Positions 46,448-61,200 are shown, numbered from the stretch's first letter. The stretch is DNA of 64,000 bases from Triglochin maritima (GCA_963682175.1 OY821772.1:51544925-51608924), one strand, 5' to 3'. Numbers and translations are program-made. Notes: a model not told the origin generated them from the sequence alone.

Positions 46448-49395
46448 TCAATGCAAGTCCCCTGCAGCAGCTAAGGAGCCCCGTGCAGACGTTCTTCTGC
46501 AACAAGTGATGGCGAAAAAACCCACGTGAGCAAATGTTATCAGTGATGTATGTTTTTCATGGTGAGTCCTAAATGAGAACCGAAAAATGCCAATTATGTC
46601 AATTGTATCATGAAGAGGTGTATGAAGACACACCCATTGGCATGTAGAGGTGAACGACTGCGACTATAGCTTCGACCGCGACGAGGTAAAGGACTGCGAC
46701 TGTAGCTTCGACCTCGACGAGGTAATGGACGGGCAGGGGAACGGCTGATGGATCGAGCACGACGAGGCGAAGGATAGGGGGGTGGACTGATGGACCGGCC
46801 ACGCCGAGGTGAGTATTGAGTGTAACGTGGAGATCTCCTTCCTTGTGGACTGTAGCTTAAAAGAGGGTAACCATTAGACAGAATATAACATTGCTGATAC
46901 CATGAATGTTTCAAGAATATAAAGTAATCTGCTATTCTGAAATATCAAACCAATTAGCTAACTTAAGAATTTGAAATTTTGTACAAAATTCCATGGCAAT
47001 TCACTAGTATGACACGGGGAGTGATTACATAACTTATTGAACTACTAATACATTTATGATATTCAACATGCAACAGTTATATGCTTGACATAGCAGCTCC
47101 CGATGATAAAAGGATAGGTAATTATAATGAAATAAATAAAACATTGAAATTTTCTGCACGAGATTCTAAAACATTAAAACAAGGCAATTATGGACCCGAA
47201 AAATGAGAAGCATGCTTTAAAAAAATTGTCGTAGTTATCTCATTAGTATCACGTCAACAAATTGGAATGGACATTTTACCTGCGATCATAGCCTGGACTT
47301 CCACGGTACCGTGGGCTAGGACTTCGACGTCTTCCACTTCCCATTCCACTAGATCCAATGCGCAAGCGGCATTCTCGAGCAAAATGCCCCGATTCACCAC
47401 ATTCATAACATTTGTTGTCATCACCTCCACCACGGCCACCACCACGCCCCCCACCACGACCCCCACCACGACCCCCATTCTTTGAGTTGTGAGAGAGCTC
47501 CACACGCCAGCCATTTTTCCCTGTTTGATAGTAAGAAAGTTCAATGATCGTGTTGTCATGAAAAGAGAGAGGAAATAAAAGAAAACCATAAAATCCTCAA
47601 AGATAGTAACATCACAGGGTGAAGTTCTAAGTGAACATGACAAAGACAAGTTATTACGCCAAAAGTAGAGGCAGGAAGAAACTCATGAATACCCATTCCA
47701 CACAACCATTTAGTAGCAGATATCATTGTCCTAACTTCTTAAAACCTATTACTGCAAGACCTCGGTAGAGCTATTTCTTTAACAAAAGACACAAATCACA
47801 AGCCTTTTGCCTTGCAACTCTTATTCTGATGGTACCTAATTTCCACACAAAGCAAACAGCAAATCAGGGAGGCACGAGATGTATTACAGTGCTACAGTTT
47901 GAGGACCTTCCAGAAAGTAATTAGCAACATGATAACTAAATGATCAGGTCAAAATGCTTGCAGGAGCATTGCGCTCAACTGACACAAAAGTAGAGGAATT
48001 GGGACCAGATACCAAAGCAAACGCTGCTACTGAATTGGTTATCCCTTATTAAACAAGTTCCTGTGAACAAAATAATAGAGAAAAAACTAACGTTTGACTA
48101 TCAAAAGCAGGGGCACTTGAAGACCATGCCGACCATTTCATATAACACAAAGTGACAAAACGATGCAATCACCAGCTTTTACAACCCACTGAGCAATACA
48201 CTGTAGCAAACAAGCAAGCTACATGATAGCATTGAAACTTCACCAATTAATCATTGTCTAAAATCTAAAAAAACTATATATAATAAATATTTATCAGATA
48301 ATAGAAAATGCAAATGAAATCTCCTTTTAGAATGGTGATCAAAGGTTAAAGGGAGTGTAATTAAGATGTCGCTGGATCCAAGGAATGAGATTCACACATT
48401 CAGTTGAATACTCACCATCCACTGCACGGATTGCATCTAATGCATCTCTTTCATCATCAAATTCAATGAAGGCATATCCAGGAGGCCTCCGAGCAACCCA
48501 AACACTGAAAATTGTAACAGGACAATGTTCATATTTCATATACCTCAAGAGATGATCAGCAAAGCATGTAAACAAACACGGTTACCACCTCTAAAAGAAA
48601 TTTTCAAGTGGGTGTTACAAACCATATCTCCATATTTTGAAAAATAATAATATAATCATACAAATCGCTTAACAAAAACTTACGTTAAAATAAACCAGGA
48701 AATGACATCGATTACCTTATTTTGAACCAAAAACACCAGTTATAGATGATGAACTTTCAAAGTAAGCCTTGGAGGAGAAGCAACACCAAGAACATTGCAG
48801 TGCAATAGGAATAGATCTTGATAGATAAAAAAAATCCAATGCAGGAGATATTGTAGATGCTCAAAATATAAAATATAATTTAGTATGCAAAACAAAAACC
48901 GGAGGATAATTTATCTGAAGCATTTCATGTAAACTTGATCAAGCATGAACTTGGGAAGAAGTGACAAAGAAAGACTTAAAGGATTGGAAAGTTCCCAAGG
49001 ATTTGACTTTTGGATAGGTATGTGTTGATGAAGGTGATTCACGTGCCCGCATGTGATTCTTGATGAATTTCATTTCTGGTCTACCCCAACTAGTTTGTGA
49101 TTAAAGACCTTGTTGTTAATAACATGAAATTAGATAGGTTAAGTTCCAAATACATAGTCATATATTGTAAAAAGTAAGGCTGCAATGACAAACGCACGCC
49201 GCCAAAACCCTTTCTAAATAAAGCTAATCGCTAGCAAATATAACCCAAGAACAAAAAACTTTCTTAACAAAATATGACAGACAAATCACCAGGTAAATGT
49301 ACATACCTACGAATAACACCATAGGTACGAAATTCGTCTTCTAGATCTCTTTCCGAAACCCTTGGATCCAGGTTTCCAACGTAAACTCGAGACAT
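46448..49395 (-). CDS. RSZ21: RSZ21/RSZ22-type SR splicing factor
   Basis: Five coding exons: 49395-49307, 48504-48416, 47520-47280, 46855-46634 and 46496-46448. All junctions are GT-AG and phases match, giving 229 residues. Order of parts: an RRM (1 to about 70, starting [13 protein letters not shown], with [11 protein letters not shown] as RNP1), a Gly/Arg hinge (GRGGG repeats, about 75-92), one CCHC zinc knuckle ([14 protein letters not shown], about 97-110), and an RS domain rich in SPRR and RSYSRS up to about 210. This is the one-knuckle RSZ subfamily, the plant counterpart of human SRSF7, which binds pre-mRNA and recruits U1-70K in the nucleus. [12 protein letters not shown]...VELSH is closer to RSZ21 than RSZ22 from memory, so the symbol is tentative. 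The last short exon ([14 protein letters not shown]) is less certain. The long introns may allow regulated splicing, as is usual for SR genes. Confidence 0.92.
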
Positions 49396-49900
49396 TTCCA
49401 GCAGCAACCGAAACCTGAAGCAGATAAAAGAACACTTCAAACCACCATTACTTTCAGAGCTTCACCACTCCACCTTCTACACCCCACTAGATGCGAAAAT
49501 AAGAACCACTCGGATAAAACCGCACAAGAAAAGTAAAATGAGTTAAGAGGTCGATCGATTGTCAACTAAGCCAAGCTCTACTTAAACACCAAAACAACCT
49601 CAGATTGTCAACTACATTATCTTGTTCCTCCTTTGTCACGGATTTTGGTTTCATAATTAGGGTTTGGCGTCTTTCTAGGGGGAAAAAGGTAAAAACGAAA
49701 CGAAAATGAAATCTGTAAACGGTAGAAAACGTTTCAAAGATGCGATTTTGATGGCACCGACCTCACCGGAGGAGCAGAAATCGAAGAATCGTTGCATAGC
49801 GAAGGGAAAAGGGAGGGAACGAAACCTGATCGCTGACGAAGACGGGGATGTGAGGGTTAGGGTTTTGGTTTGGACGTTCGATGTTTTATGCGGAGACGGA
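49396..49900 (-). promoter_or_regulatory. RSZ gene 5' leader with a probable leader intron
   Basis: On the minus strand GATCAG/GTTTCG at 49826/49825 and TGCTTCAG/GTTTCGG at 49415/49414 fit a donor and acceptor of a 411-bp leader intron. The first exon would hold CCCTAACCCTCACATCCCCG. Leader introns are common in SR genes. Start of transcription is not fixed. Confidence 0.5.
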
Positions 49901-52606
49901 CGATATTTTTGGGGAAATTGCACTTTTGCGCGAATACTTTTAACTATACTTCTTTCCTTGCCTTTGTAAAGTTATATTACATTCTCAACTCAATGACTTA
50001 TTTTGTCCCATGCTTTCATATTGTTCGTGGATTTGTGTGTAAACATTCTAATATTGAGTCTTCTTCGGTTCATCTTAGGTTGGTAAATTCATCTAATTTC
50101 ATAATGTTAAATTTTTTACCGAAAAAACATTTAAGTTAGAGATCAATTGATTTCCTGATCTTAGATTTCAAAAGACTCATATTGAAATATAAAATAAAAG
50201 GGAAAAAAACCAAATGAAGTTCAATTTCTCACATAATGATGTCTTTTTTGTCTTACGTTTTTTGACAAATATTTTTTTTTGGATTCCAACCGTGAGTAAT
50301 AGTGTAAGTCAAAGTGAAAAACGAAAATGAAAAACTTCGATTTTGTAGTATTGTTGGGTACACAACTTGATAATCAAAGACTCACTGTGTACTTTTGTAA
50401 TTGCCACGAAAAGATACTTCATACATTATAATTATTGAAATAGAAACTAGAAATATTATGTCGTGCATCTTAAAACATCATTAGTAGACACCGTGGAAAT
50501 ATGAGTTTGTCATTGAAAAATACACAAACCTACCGCTTGAAGCTAAATAAGTCAATAGAATGTCCACAGAAGACAAAGAATACAACCACCAAACAATGAT
50601 CTCAATGAAATTAGATTATTTTTTTTTTTTGGAAAACGTAGATCCAAAACGTGAAATTAAAATTACCATGTTGAAATCAAGAAAACCCAACATACTCCAA
50701 CTCCAAATCAATTGAGAGCTTGGACAGTGAAGAGAACACACACAAAAAGAAAAGAAAAGAATAGAGAAAAAGAAGAGGTAACTAGACTAACTCTTTAACA
50801 AACTCGATTGATGGAAGAAGGAATAAGTGGATTTCAATCAATTCCACGCCATGTTGGGCCTATGCTTATTATGCACATACGTTGTGAATAAAACCAATAT
50901 ATTTCATCAAGTTCTCTAATTTTCATGGTATAACCTGACGTCTGACTACTTAACCATAAAATGAGACAATTATGCAGAAATAAATATTGATTGACACCAA
51001 ACAAAATTCAAATGCATTTCTGACTTGTTCAACTGAGTTATTTTATGTTTCTTTGTGGGGCTATTAATTATTATTAATTATTATCTTCGATTTGGGACAA
51101 GTTGATTGATATCGTGTTCAATTTCACAACTCTAATAGTGAGACACCAAAGTGGTTTGTCCATATTCGATCGTGGAATTTATATCCGCTGATGATTAAAC
51201 CTCATTGTAATGGCATGTTTCCATTTTTTGCATTTAAAATTGGTAGTCAATATTTTGGCAATGTTGATATAACCTATTTTGCGGGCAACAGATTTCTCTC
51301 AGAAACAATCTATTTAAAATGGTATTATTTAACATCGCCAAAGTTGTTAGTTGTTTGGCAAAAAAACGGAAAACATCGCCAATGTTGTTTAATGTCTATT
51401 ATCTCGCCAAACATGTGCGAAACTTCTCCAGAGATTTTTTTAATTGTTTACGGTCTGACCTAGTTTACAGTCTGACCCATACATTTGTAATACACAAATG
51501 ATTGATGAAAATACTACACAATAATGTGAAACTTACGTTGTCCATAGTTCCACGTCTCATCCTCGTTTGAAAATAAAATAAAATCCCATCCAATCAAAGT
51601 CGTTTTTTTTGGCACCACTACCCGTGGAATTTTTAATCAGTAAGTATTTAAACATCACAAATTGTTGTAAACCCTTAAATAACGAGATGTTGCCATCACT
51701 AGTCGTGTTCTAAGTTCTAACTGATCACAATCACAGGATATCATTAATTCATTCATCAGTGACTTTTCGCCATTAGCAGTTTAGCACCCTCTATTTTGAC
51801 GCTAGCAAGAAAAAAATCGCCATTCACATTTGCATTTATAAAATTCATGCGTAATGTGAAGTGAAAGCAATAAAAGTCAATCTAAATACAATTTTATAAG
51901 ATTGTGTAACTCATGGCATCAAACTTCTAAAAAGTCGTTAAATTTTTCTACAAATCGATCATCAAAAATCATTACGAAAGTCTAAACGATTTTTTGTTTA
52001 TATGTCACTCGAAAATATCTGAATTATAAAAAAGTCAATGTTACTTACCTATTTCCATCGTAAACCATTTTACAATGTTAATTTTCTGTCTCTACCACTC
52101 TCCTCCTCCCTCTTCTCGTTCTCTCCCTCTCCTTGTTCTCCCACTCACCTTTTTTGTCCTCACCATCTTATCCCTCTCTATCATCTTCTCACATTCTCTC
52201 GCTTCTCATTTTCTCATTCTCCCTCTTATCCCGTTTCACTTCTCATTCTCTGTCGTTCACTCTCTCATTATCCTTTCTCCTTATCTCTCTCTCCCTCTCT
52301 TTCTCTCTCTATCAACATTGTTAAATAAATTATTATTTTACAAAACTCTCATAGATTTTAACCAAAATTAATATTTAATTGCAACCTTTTTATATTCACA
52401 TATCTTTTTCTCTCCTCTCTAAAGTTATATTATTTTCTAAACCGAAACTTATAGCATGGACTTCTAAAATTTCATTAATTTGTCCTCACAGAGTATGAAC
52501 CAATCAACAGAAATTATAACGAAAGTCTAAATCCTAACTTCTTGATTATTTTCATGCAAATTAGAAAGAAAGAAAGAAAAAACCAAAAAAGAAAGAAAGA
52601 CAACAG
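49901..52606. other. AT-rich spacer with a polypyrimidine stretch
   Basis: No conserved protein was seen. A long CT-rich tract spans about 52080-52320 and a (GAAA)n run sits at 52564-52600, just before the Copia element. Small repeats such as CATCGCCAA at 51333 and 51374 are not bounded. Confidence 0.55.
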
Positions 52607-52824
52607 TGTTATGAAATCCAAAGGTCATTGGATGATTCACATTCTCCTCTCATAACTTCATCAACCTATCACATTCTCATTTGTAAACTCTTATAACATA
52701 CATCATTTCATTTGGCTCCTATAACCTATAAATAAGAGACTATTGTAATACTTTGTGGATGGAAAAATACAAACAATTATTCTCCCTTAAATCATCATCT
52801 TCTTTGTTCTATTATTTTATAACA
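52607..52824 (+). repeat. 5' LTR of the Copia element (218 bp)
   Basis: It starts TGTTATGAAATCC and ends TTATAACA. It has a CCTATAAATAAGAG promoter-like box. Confidence 0.85.
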
Positions 52825-55800
52825 CGTTATCAGCACGAAAGTTCTACTACCGGTTAAAACCTTTGGTGTCACTCAAGTCTCAAGGTAACAAATCCATGTT
52901 TTGATTCCCAATGTGACATACATAATTTCTTCCGTTTATCTGTCAAAAATTGTTTGTTTTGATCATAAAAAAATGTTAGAAAGGTGATTTCATCTTGCAT
53001 GATTAATAAAGAAATCATTTTCAATCAATTGAGGGTTGTATATGTATACTCTAAAAATAAAATAAAAAATATATATTTTTGGACGTGTGAATCTCGGACA
53101 ATGATATATCTTAGTGCTTTACAACAACAAAAACCACAATTGATCTTTTGTGACATGATTATATGATTTTTCGGATATATATTTTGTTATTTTGGTCAAT
53201 ATATTAATGTGCTTATGTTGGAGGGGAACCATTATTTAGTTCTTAATTTAAATCTTGCACAACAAATACATTTTTAAACTCGTGATTTTTTATTGGTTAT
53301 TCTGCCATGTGCTATAATACATTGATGCATCAGTCAATAATTGTTGTTTTTACCCAACAAATTATGTTTAAAAGACAAAATAAAATAAAATCTAATGTCA
53401 TGGATTAACATTGATTATAATATTAATTTTTTCGTGAGAAAATATTTTATATTGGTTAGTACTTTCATTAGTCCAATATATGTCCATACTTGTGTTTTTT
53501 ATTCAGTTACGATGAGATTCTTCTAGATATTAATAATTTACATGCTAATATGTTGATATGCATAATTTCTATCTAAAAGACATATATGGATATTTTACTT
53601 ACATCTTGAATGTGTATTTGTTCATCACGAGGTAATTAATTTACCCACACGGTGCATAGAATATATCATGACAATTTTGTATATATATAAAATAAATGAG
53701 ACTACATATATACAATCAATACATGTTGCGTTTGGAATTGCTAATATGCACTTTTGCTTATCATATGATTCAAGTACATTATAATATATTCCGTTTTGAA
53801 ATGTTTAATTTAGTATGCACCGATAGAAGAAAAAAGAAGGTAATAAGTTGCATGCATGTACCAATAATGCTTTGATGCTTGTAAGTTATGACTTTTAACT
53901 CTATACTTGACATCATGGATAAGAATGTAGTCTTATCATGGATTATGGAAGTTGAACCTAACTTATTGCCTTTTAAATATCAATGACTAGAGAAAGAAGC
54001 ATCAGATCAAGATAAAATGGAGGGTGTGATTTTCTTTTGCTATCATATTTGTTAAAATGATTTTAAAAGTATTATGATTTAATCTCATGTCTGTTTTTGT
54101 GGTTAGACAAAACATCGAGTTATTGATCCAAATTTCATAAATTCTCGATCAAATGAAGCATGAAAAGAAATTGTTACATATTTAGTAGTGCTTCTAAAAT
54201 TGAATGATATATATCTCATGCAACTTTGTATTGATTCACTTGCTTAGTATAAGTTATATGAATTCTTAGTATCATGTTGATTAAAAGAGTATTTGTAAAG
54301 TGGTTCAAGCATGTGATTATTACTTGTTAATTTTGATGTATCATATGATCATTCACAACCAATACGAGCATTCATCTCGTGAGCACATAATATCCATCTT
54401 GAATCACCATGTTACAAAGTGATCATTGTTATTAAAAATGATATGCATTTGGCCAGAAGGTGAATATCTTAATATTCATAAAATGCTACTATACAAAGAT
54501 TTAGATATCATTCATTTAAAGAGGGTTATGAAATTTTATGGAAATCCCTGAAGGATTCATATGACCATTTAAATGACGTGCAAATAGCCAATTGAGTAAA
54601 AATGCACGTTGATCTCTAAATCAAACCCTATGACCAGAAGTTCATAGATACATAGAGATTAGTAGTAAAAAAATAATTTATTGATCACTTTACAAATTAA
54701 TGACCAAATACTCTTTTGGGTTATGCATCACCGATGATTGAAGGTCATGAGAGTTGTTGGAAAATCACGATACCTTTCTTGTTTATTTTTTTAGTGTGCC
54801 AGAAAGAAGTACACACTACAAAGTATCGTGAAAACAAGAGCATAAGCAGTTGACTAAAAATGTTCAAATAAGAAGTATGAAATATAGATGACATAAACAC
54901 GACGAAACATGCCCAGAAGTGCCTAAATAAAATCATCTTTTATATTAATTATGGATGTCATCATTGATATTGTTTTTGTGAAGCTTTAGATAATTTTGTT
55001 GACTTCTTTCATGACCAAAATGATGTCAAATTTGTTGACCGATTTGCACAATAAAATGAGAGTCCCTTTGTTTTTAAAATATCTCTCAATATTGATCATT
55101 ATGGGATCTTAAAATTTATACATGATACATTAATGTGCATATATACATGCTAATTTTATTCATTAATTTTTATGGTATGATATACATCATGTTATGAATC
55201 TTCTCATACTTTACATGTACAATAATGAATAAATTGTTTCCCTTCTGCGATTTAAAGCTCCTGAAGAGCTAAGTTTATTGTCTAATCCAATAATCATATA
55301 TATAATGTACATTTTCTGGCATTAGGGGGAGAAGCTAGAAGCTTAAAGAATGTTAAGAAAATGTACTATATTGAACTTGAAGTTCAAAAGACAATATAAG
55401 TACAAGTATGGTTGAACCTGAAGTTCATAAAATCATTATCTTGCAATATCTAGCAAGTAATTATCATACATTTTTATTGATCACAAAAGAGCGACTAAGC
55501 ATTATATTACTAGACATAAACCACATAATATAAAGTGGATATCTCCATATGATAAAATATATTTGAGCTCAACCAACGCCAGAAGCGTGGACCGTAACAT
55601 ATATTATTTGTGGAAATGAAATAAAAGTTAGTCACTCTCATTGCACCTCCTGATGAGGTTATTCCTGAAGAATATAAACCCGTAAAAATAAATGCAGCTG
55701 CTAAACAAAAGATTAAAGATATTACGGGGATACATAACAGTCAAATCCTAAAGTTTTGGGAAAGGGTGAGGATTTGATTATTATTGACGTAAAACTTGCA

Positions 55801-57848
55801 ATCAACTATATATGTTGATACGAGAGATATTAAATAATTATTAAATTATTGTCGACAATTCATTCGCCTTCTTAATAGCATGCTATATCAAGAGAAAAAT
55901 TGGATCCAAAACCTATGATATTATAAGAATGTTAGGAGCATTCGTATTTGATATAAACAAAAGAAGACGAACAATATATAATAAACTCGCTGAATAAATA
56001 TACTATTTGGACCCGTAGTCCTGATTTCTAAAATTATATCCCTGAAGGATACAAATAGGAATCACAATAACAATGTGATACATTATAAAGCGAGAGGTAA
56101 TATAAAGGTATTCGCAGGACCCAACATCCAACGTGATGTTACTCATTCTTTTGTAATATTGATAATATGTTATGTTACATGATCAATATGATATGCATAT
56201 AAGATATATTGTGACTTCAAAGTTTTATAAGTCACTTAATATTGATACTTATATGAGAGTCCCTAAAGGACAAAGATGACAAAGTATATTATATAATAAA
56301 CAAGAATCAAAAGATGCACTATACAAAGATCACTATACGAAGAAACAAGTAAGAGTGTGCATAAACCTCTTCAATCAAAGTCATCCCGAAGAATGATACG
56401 AAGTTGATCTTAGTCGTCCATATGTTTCACCCAATAATAAAATTTACTATTATTTATTATATGCATATGACTTGATGTCATAAGACATCCAACAGAGTTT
56501 TTGAAAAATTGTGAAATATTAAAATGACATATTTTTAAATAAATGACTAGATATAAACCAATTGTTTTTCGACCTGAAGTTCGAACATTCTCCAGAAGAG
56601 AATTAGTATAATGATTCAATTGTAGAAAGGGAATATTGAAGAAAAATATTCTACTAAATGCTCATCTTGAAAGCACATTAACAAAGGACATCTATTGTAT
56701 ATTGACAAAGATCTAATTCTTATACGACCTGAAGTTCCTTATCATGTTCACAGAAAATATTTATATGACGTTCAAGGATCTACAAATTTCTAGTCATGCA
56801 ACAAAGATTTATATTAGTGATGTTTCCTACTTGTACAATACACATAAATCATTATCGCAAATCTTGGTGTCATTACGTGAAGTCATTACAATTTTATGTA
56901 AGTTGGTGAATCAATTATGGATTCTTACACTCATTTCGCTATGACATCAATATAATTATGAGACATCTTTAAATTGTCCATAAATAAATATCTTTTGAGG
57001 TAACATATGCATATTTTACAAAAGTCACGACAATTTATGTTACTCTCAGCATATTATTTGAGAAAAGTTGCGTAAACATATTTCACAATCTTATTATCTA
57101 AGTGAAATATAGTAAATGTCAATTAAATCCGTTAAATTATAATGTATTTGTTTATTGAATCCTCATGCGCTTTTGTATTTAAGAACTTTGTAAAATATAT
57201 TCGTAAGTTTGATAAACTACGAATCAAGGGGAGTGAATTTGTATTTATCGTCCCTGAATGACGGATATTCCTGAAGGGTAAAGCCCGGAAGGCTTGTAGT
57301 TGCACTTTTTTTTCCCTTTTTCCAATTTTTGTCTTAAAAGGTTTTATTGGTTAAATGTTTTTAATGAGGCAGCTTGTGCAATTTTGTTAGCGTATGTTAT
57401 GCACTCTTTTCCTTAGCTACTTTTTCCCACAGGGTTTTGTAGCAATGTTTTTAACGAGACATAAATATAACGCATATTATCTAAGAGAGTGTTATAAATG
57501 TATGTTGAATTGATGGGGAGAATTATACGATCCACTTTTTTTTCCTTCACCAAGTTTTGTCCCACATGGTTTTACTTGACAAAGTTTTTGATGAGGCAAA
57601 CCAATCAAGTGACAATTGATCAGATTCAATCAAGCGAGAATATGACAGACTTATTTACAAGTCTTTAAGAAGTTTATCTTCAAAATTGGTGTTCATTGTT
57701 TGAAGAATGTATGTTGAAGTGAGGGAGAGCATCATAGGCGTTGCACTCTTTTTTCCTTCACCAAGTTTTTATCTCATTGAGTTTTTCTTGGTAAAGTTTT
57801 TAATGAGGCAACATCCCTAACATGTAAAGGTGATCCTCCAAGAGGGAG

Positions 57849-58073
57849 TGCTATGAAATCTAAAGGTCATTGGATGATTCACCTTCTTCTTGCATAACTC
57901 CATCAACCTATCACATTCTCATTTATAAACTTTTGTAACATACATACTTTCATTTGACTCTTATAGCCTATAAATAGGAGACCATTGTAATACTTTGTGG
58001 ATGGAAAAATACAAACAATTATTCTCACTCAAATCATCATATTCTTTGTTTTTTGTTTTATCATTTTATAACA
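57849..58073 (+). repeat. 3' LTR of the Copia element (225 bp)
   Basis: It starts TGCTATGAAATC and ends TTATAACA. It ends 186 bp before the KUP7 start codon and has the same orientation as that gene. Confidence 0.85.
57969..57977 (+). promoter_or_regulatory. TATA box of the Copia 3' LTR, possibly serving KUP7
   Basis: TATAAATAG lies inside the 3' LTR, 283 bp before the KUP7 ATG and on the same strand. No stronger TATA box is visible between 58073 and 58260. Use by KUP7 is inference. Confidence 0.5.
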
Positions 58074-58259
58074 AACGGTAAATAGCAGACTAGAGTGACT
58101 GGAACCACTTCTTGTCTTCCACGAGGAACAGGAAACACACATGGTACAGTGGTGGACCCTACAATCCCCATTCCCATTCCCAATCTCCAACCCAACTGGT
58201 CGAAACTCCAAAAACCAAAAACCCAATCTTTCCCACCCAACTCCGACCGACCTCGGGAG

Positions 58260-61200
58260 ATGGACGACGACGACGCTGGGGCTCGCCTGCTGGCCCACTC
58301 GCAGGAGGCCAGGTGGGTCGACGGGGCGGAGGTCGTCGTCGAGGAGGAGGAGGAGGAGACCCTCCCGTCGCTGGAGGAGAGGTCCCGGAGCGCCTCCTTG
58401 AGGAGACGGCTCGTCAAGAAGCCGCATAGGGTGGATTCCTTGGACGTGGAGGCCATGAATGTTAGAGGATTCAACAAGCACCATGCTGCTGTAAGCTACC
58501 TTTTTATTTATTATTATTATTTTATTATTATTATTATTTTATGTTGGTTGTAGTTAGTGATTTGTGAATTTGTGGAAGTTTTAAGACTCAGGCCAACGAG
58601 GGCTTATGGAGGATTTGGTTACTGGACTTATGTACTCGTGTTTGGTTATGTTTGGATTGACTTAACTTGTAGTAGTTGGTGTGCTTTGCTTGAGAAATTG
58701 TCAGGAGTCAACTGAGGCATTCGAATGTTTAGGATTTAAAATGGGGTGGGTAGTAAATCAGATAAAATAAAGTACAAAGGTTGAGAAAGTGGTGCTTGAG
58801 TTAAAATTTTAGTTCATAGAACTCTACTTCATTCGTATAGAATATAGATATATGTTTATGTTATCTTGAAGTACCACTTTGGCTAGAACAGGTTGGAGAT
58901 ACATAGTCTTGGGATAGCCAGGAGCCCAGGACCAATGAGTGAATCCCAACGAACGCATTTGGATGTTTGGGATTTGAAATGGTGTATGTAGGTAAACTAA
59001 TTTTTTTATATGTTGAATTAGAGTTAAGTCGTCCATTTTGGGTTACAATAACAGGAGAACTTGACTTTTATAAGTTCTAGGTGAAAGGGTCTTGCTATCA
59101 TTTTCCAGAGTCGTTGTTTAACTTCAGAAAGCAACTTTTATTTAATTTGCAGGTTGGTATGCAACACAGCAATTAAATTGACTCTTTTGCTCTTTTAACT
59201 TTACTTCAGGAGGTCTCTCTGTGGGGTACGCTTGCAATGGCATTCCAAACTCTTGGTGTGGTGTATGGTGACATGGGTACAAGTCCTTTATATGTGTTCA
59301 GTGATGTTTTCAGCAAAGTCCCCATCAATTCTGAAGACGATGTAATCGGGGCTCTGTCATTAGTGATGTATACAATTGCTATGATTCCATTTGCAAAATA
59401 TGTGTTTATTGTGCTGAAAGCTAATGATAATGGTGAAGGTACTGTTTTAAACATTTTATCCGCACACCCTCCTTTTTAGACCAAGTATGATACTACATTG
59501 TACTTTGATTTTTATAATGTTTTCATTTGCCTTTTTCTTTCTAAATTACAGGAGGCACCTTTGCGTTGTATTCATTGATCTGCAGATATGCAAATGTAAA
59601 TCTTCTTCCCAATCGGCAGCAAGCTGATGAAGGCATATCTAGCTTTAAGCTCAAATTACCTACTCCTGAGCTCGAAAGGGCGCTAAACATAAAAGAATTC
59701 TTGGAAGAAAGATCATATTTAAAAACAATGTTATTGTTGTTGGTTCTTTTGGGGACGTCCTTGATCATTGGGGATGGTATTCTGACACCATCTATGTCTG
59801 GTATGGTTTATTTTATTGTTGTTTGACTTTTTATCACAAAACATCATCTTGATATCTCATTAAATTCTCCTTTCCATTGCAGTTATGTCTGCTGTTAGTG
59901 GCCTTCAAGGTGAAATTCCAGGGTTTAATGAAGGTGCCACAACATGTCTTTTTTTCCCTATCCCTTCTTGCTTACCTTTTCATGTTATTCATTATATCAA
60001 TATCAAATTTTTTTCCTTCTGTTTGTAAACATTTCTAAATAAATTTACTTATATTGTTATTGAATAATGCAGATGCTTTGGTAATTCTGTCAATTGTCAT
60101 TCTCATACTATTGTTCAGCATACAAAGATTTGGAACTGGAAAAGTTGGTTTCCTGTTTGCTCCGGTTCTCGCTCTTTGGTTTTTCAGCATAGGTTCTATT
60201 GGGATATACAACATGATTAAGTATGATATTTATGTTTTAAGAGCTCTTAATCCAGCTTATATATACTTTTTTTTCGCGAGGAATGGTACAAAAGCATGGT
60301 CAGCTCTGGGTGGTTGTGTCCTGTGCATAACAGGTAGCCTTATATCATTGATGCTTAACGCAGCACAATATGCCTCTATTTTTTATTTACCGGACAAACC
60401 TATTCATCTGTCCCATATCATTGAGGGCATACACAATATTTCTGGAAAATTCCTTGAATATGATTTCTAGAAATTTTGTTATTTTGTGTGAATTGATGTT
60501 TTTCTATTGAATGTCCTGGTGTTGTGGTTATTCTCATTTATTTTCAGTGATGTTTTCATTGAGCTTGCTTTACTTAGAACTTCCCTTGCCTTGGCTTGAC
60601 TGCAGGAGCTGAAGCGATGTTTGCTGATCTTGGCCATTTCTCAGTAAAATCTATACAGGTGCTTCACCTTTTTCTATTTGAGTGCTTTCCTTTGGAATAC
60701 CATTGGTTCTTTACTTTAACCATGTTCAGATCTTTCTTGCAGATAGCATTCACCTTCATAGTTTTACCATGCCTTCTATTGGCCTACATCGGTCAAGCTG
60801 CTTTCTTGATAAAGAATCCAGATGCCGTGGAGAGGGTGTTCTATGATTCCGTCCCAGGTAAGCCATTGTTTGCCTGTTTTGCAGTGTTCTTTCTCCAGAG
60901 GTTCTGGCTTTCTTTTCGGTTGAAAATCCAGGTTTATGCTTCTTCTTTTTCAATGCTTACTGTTTATAGAATGTCACTCCAACGATACCTGGTAGATACA
61001 GTAAGAAATAAGAAACTTAAGCTGAGAAGGATCTTAGAACAAAACTTGAGCATGCAAACAAGAATATTGAAAGACTTCCCCAGAAGCACCTTTTCAACCT
61101 AGGAACCACACTTTATTGGCTGTTAAAGCTGGAAAATTTACTTTTTTTCTTCCACTCAGTTAACTTCCTAGAGATCAGAAGTTGGGAATCGAAACAAAAT

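Larger units (their letters stand above)
52607..58073 (+). mobile_element. Degraded Ty1/Copia-type LTR retrotransposon
   Basis: LTRs at 52607-52824 and 57849-58073 match over their length with roughly 10% difference by eye. Flanking 5-mers AACAG and AACGG are an imperfect target duplication. After the 5' LTR comes CGTTATCAGCACGA, a conserved post-LTR string in many plant Copia elements. Before the 3' LTR is the polypurine tract CCAAGAGGGAG. The interior (about 5 kb) is too broken to give long frames, but patches read as coding: MDKNVVLSWIMEVE near 53915 (gag-like) and APPDEVIPEEYKPVK near 55642. The element is old and inactive. Copia is inferred from short LTRs and the post-LTR string. Confidence 0.75.

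Noticed and set aside
52080..52320. Plus-strand frames of 60-98 codons, Ser/Leu/Pro-rich
   Set aside because: They are translations of a CT-rich low-complexity tract.
58029..58484. Minus-strand frames up to 151 codons across KUP7 exon 1
   Set aside because: They are antisense shadows of a GC-rich exon. The plus strand gives the KUP7 N-terminus with a matching splice phase.
60054..61102. Long plus-strand frames running through KUP7 introns
   Set aside because: They read through GT-AG junctions that restore conserved KUP sequence (for example [13 protein letters not shown]); the intronic extensions are not conserved.
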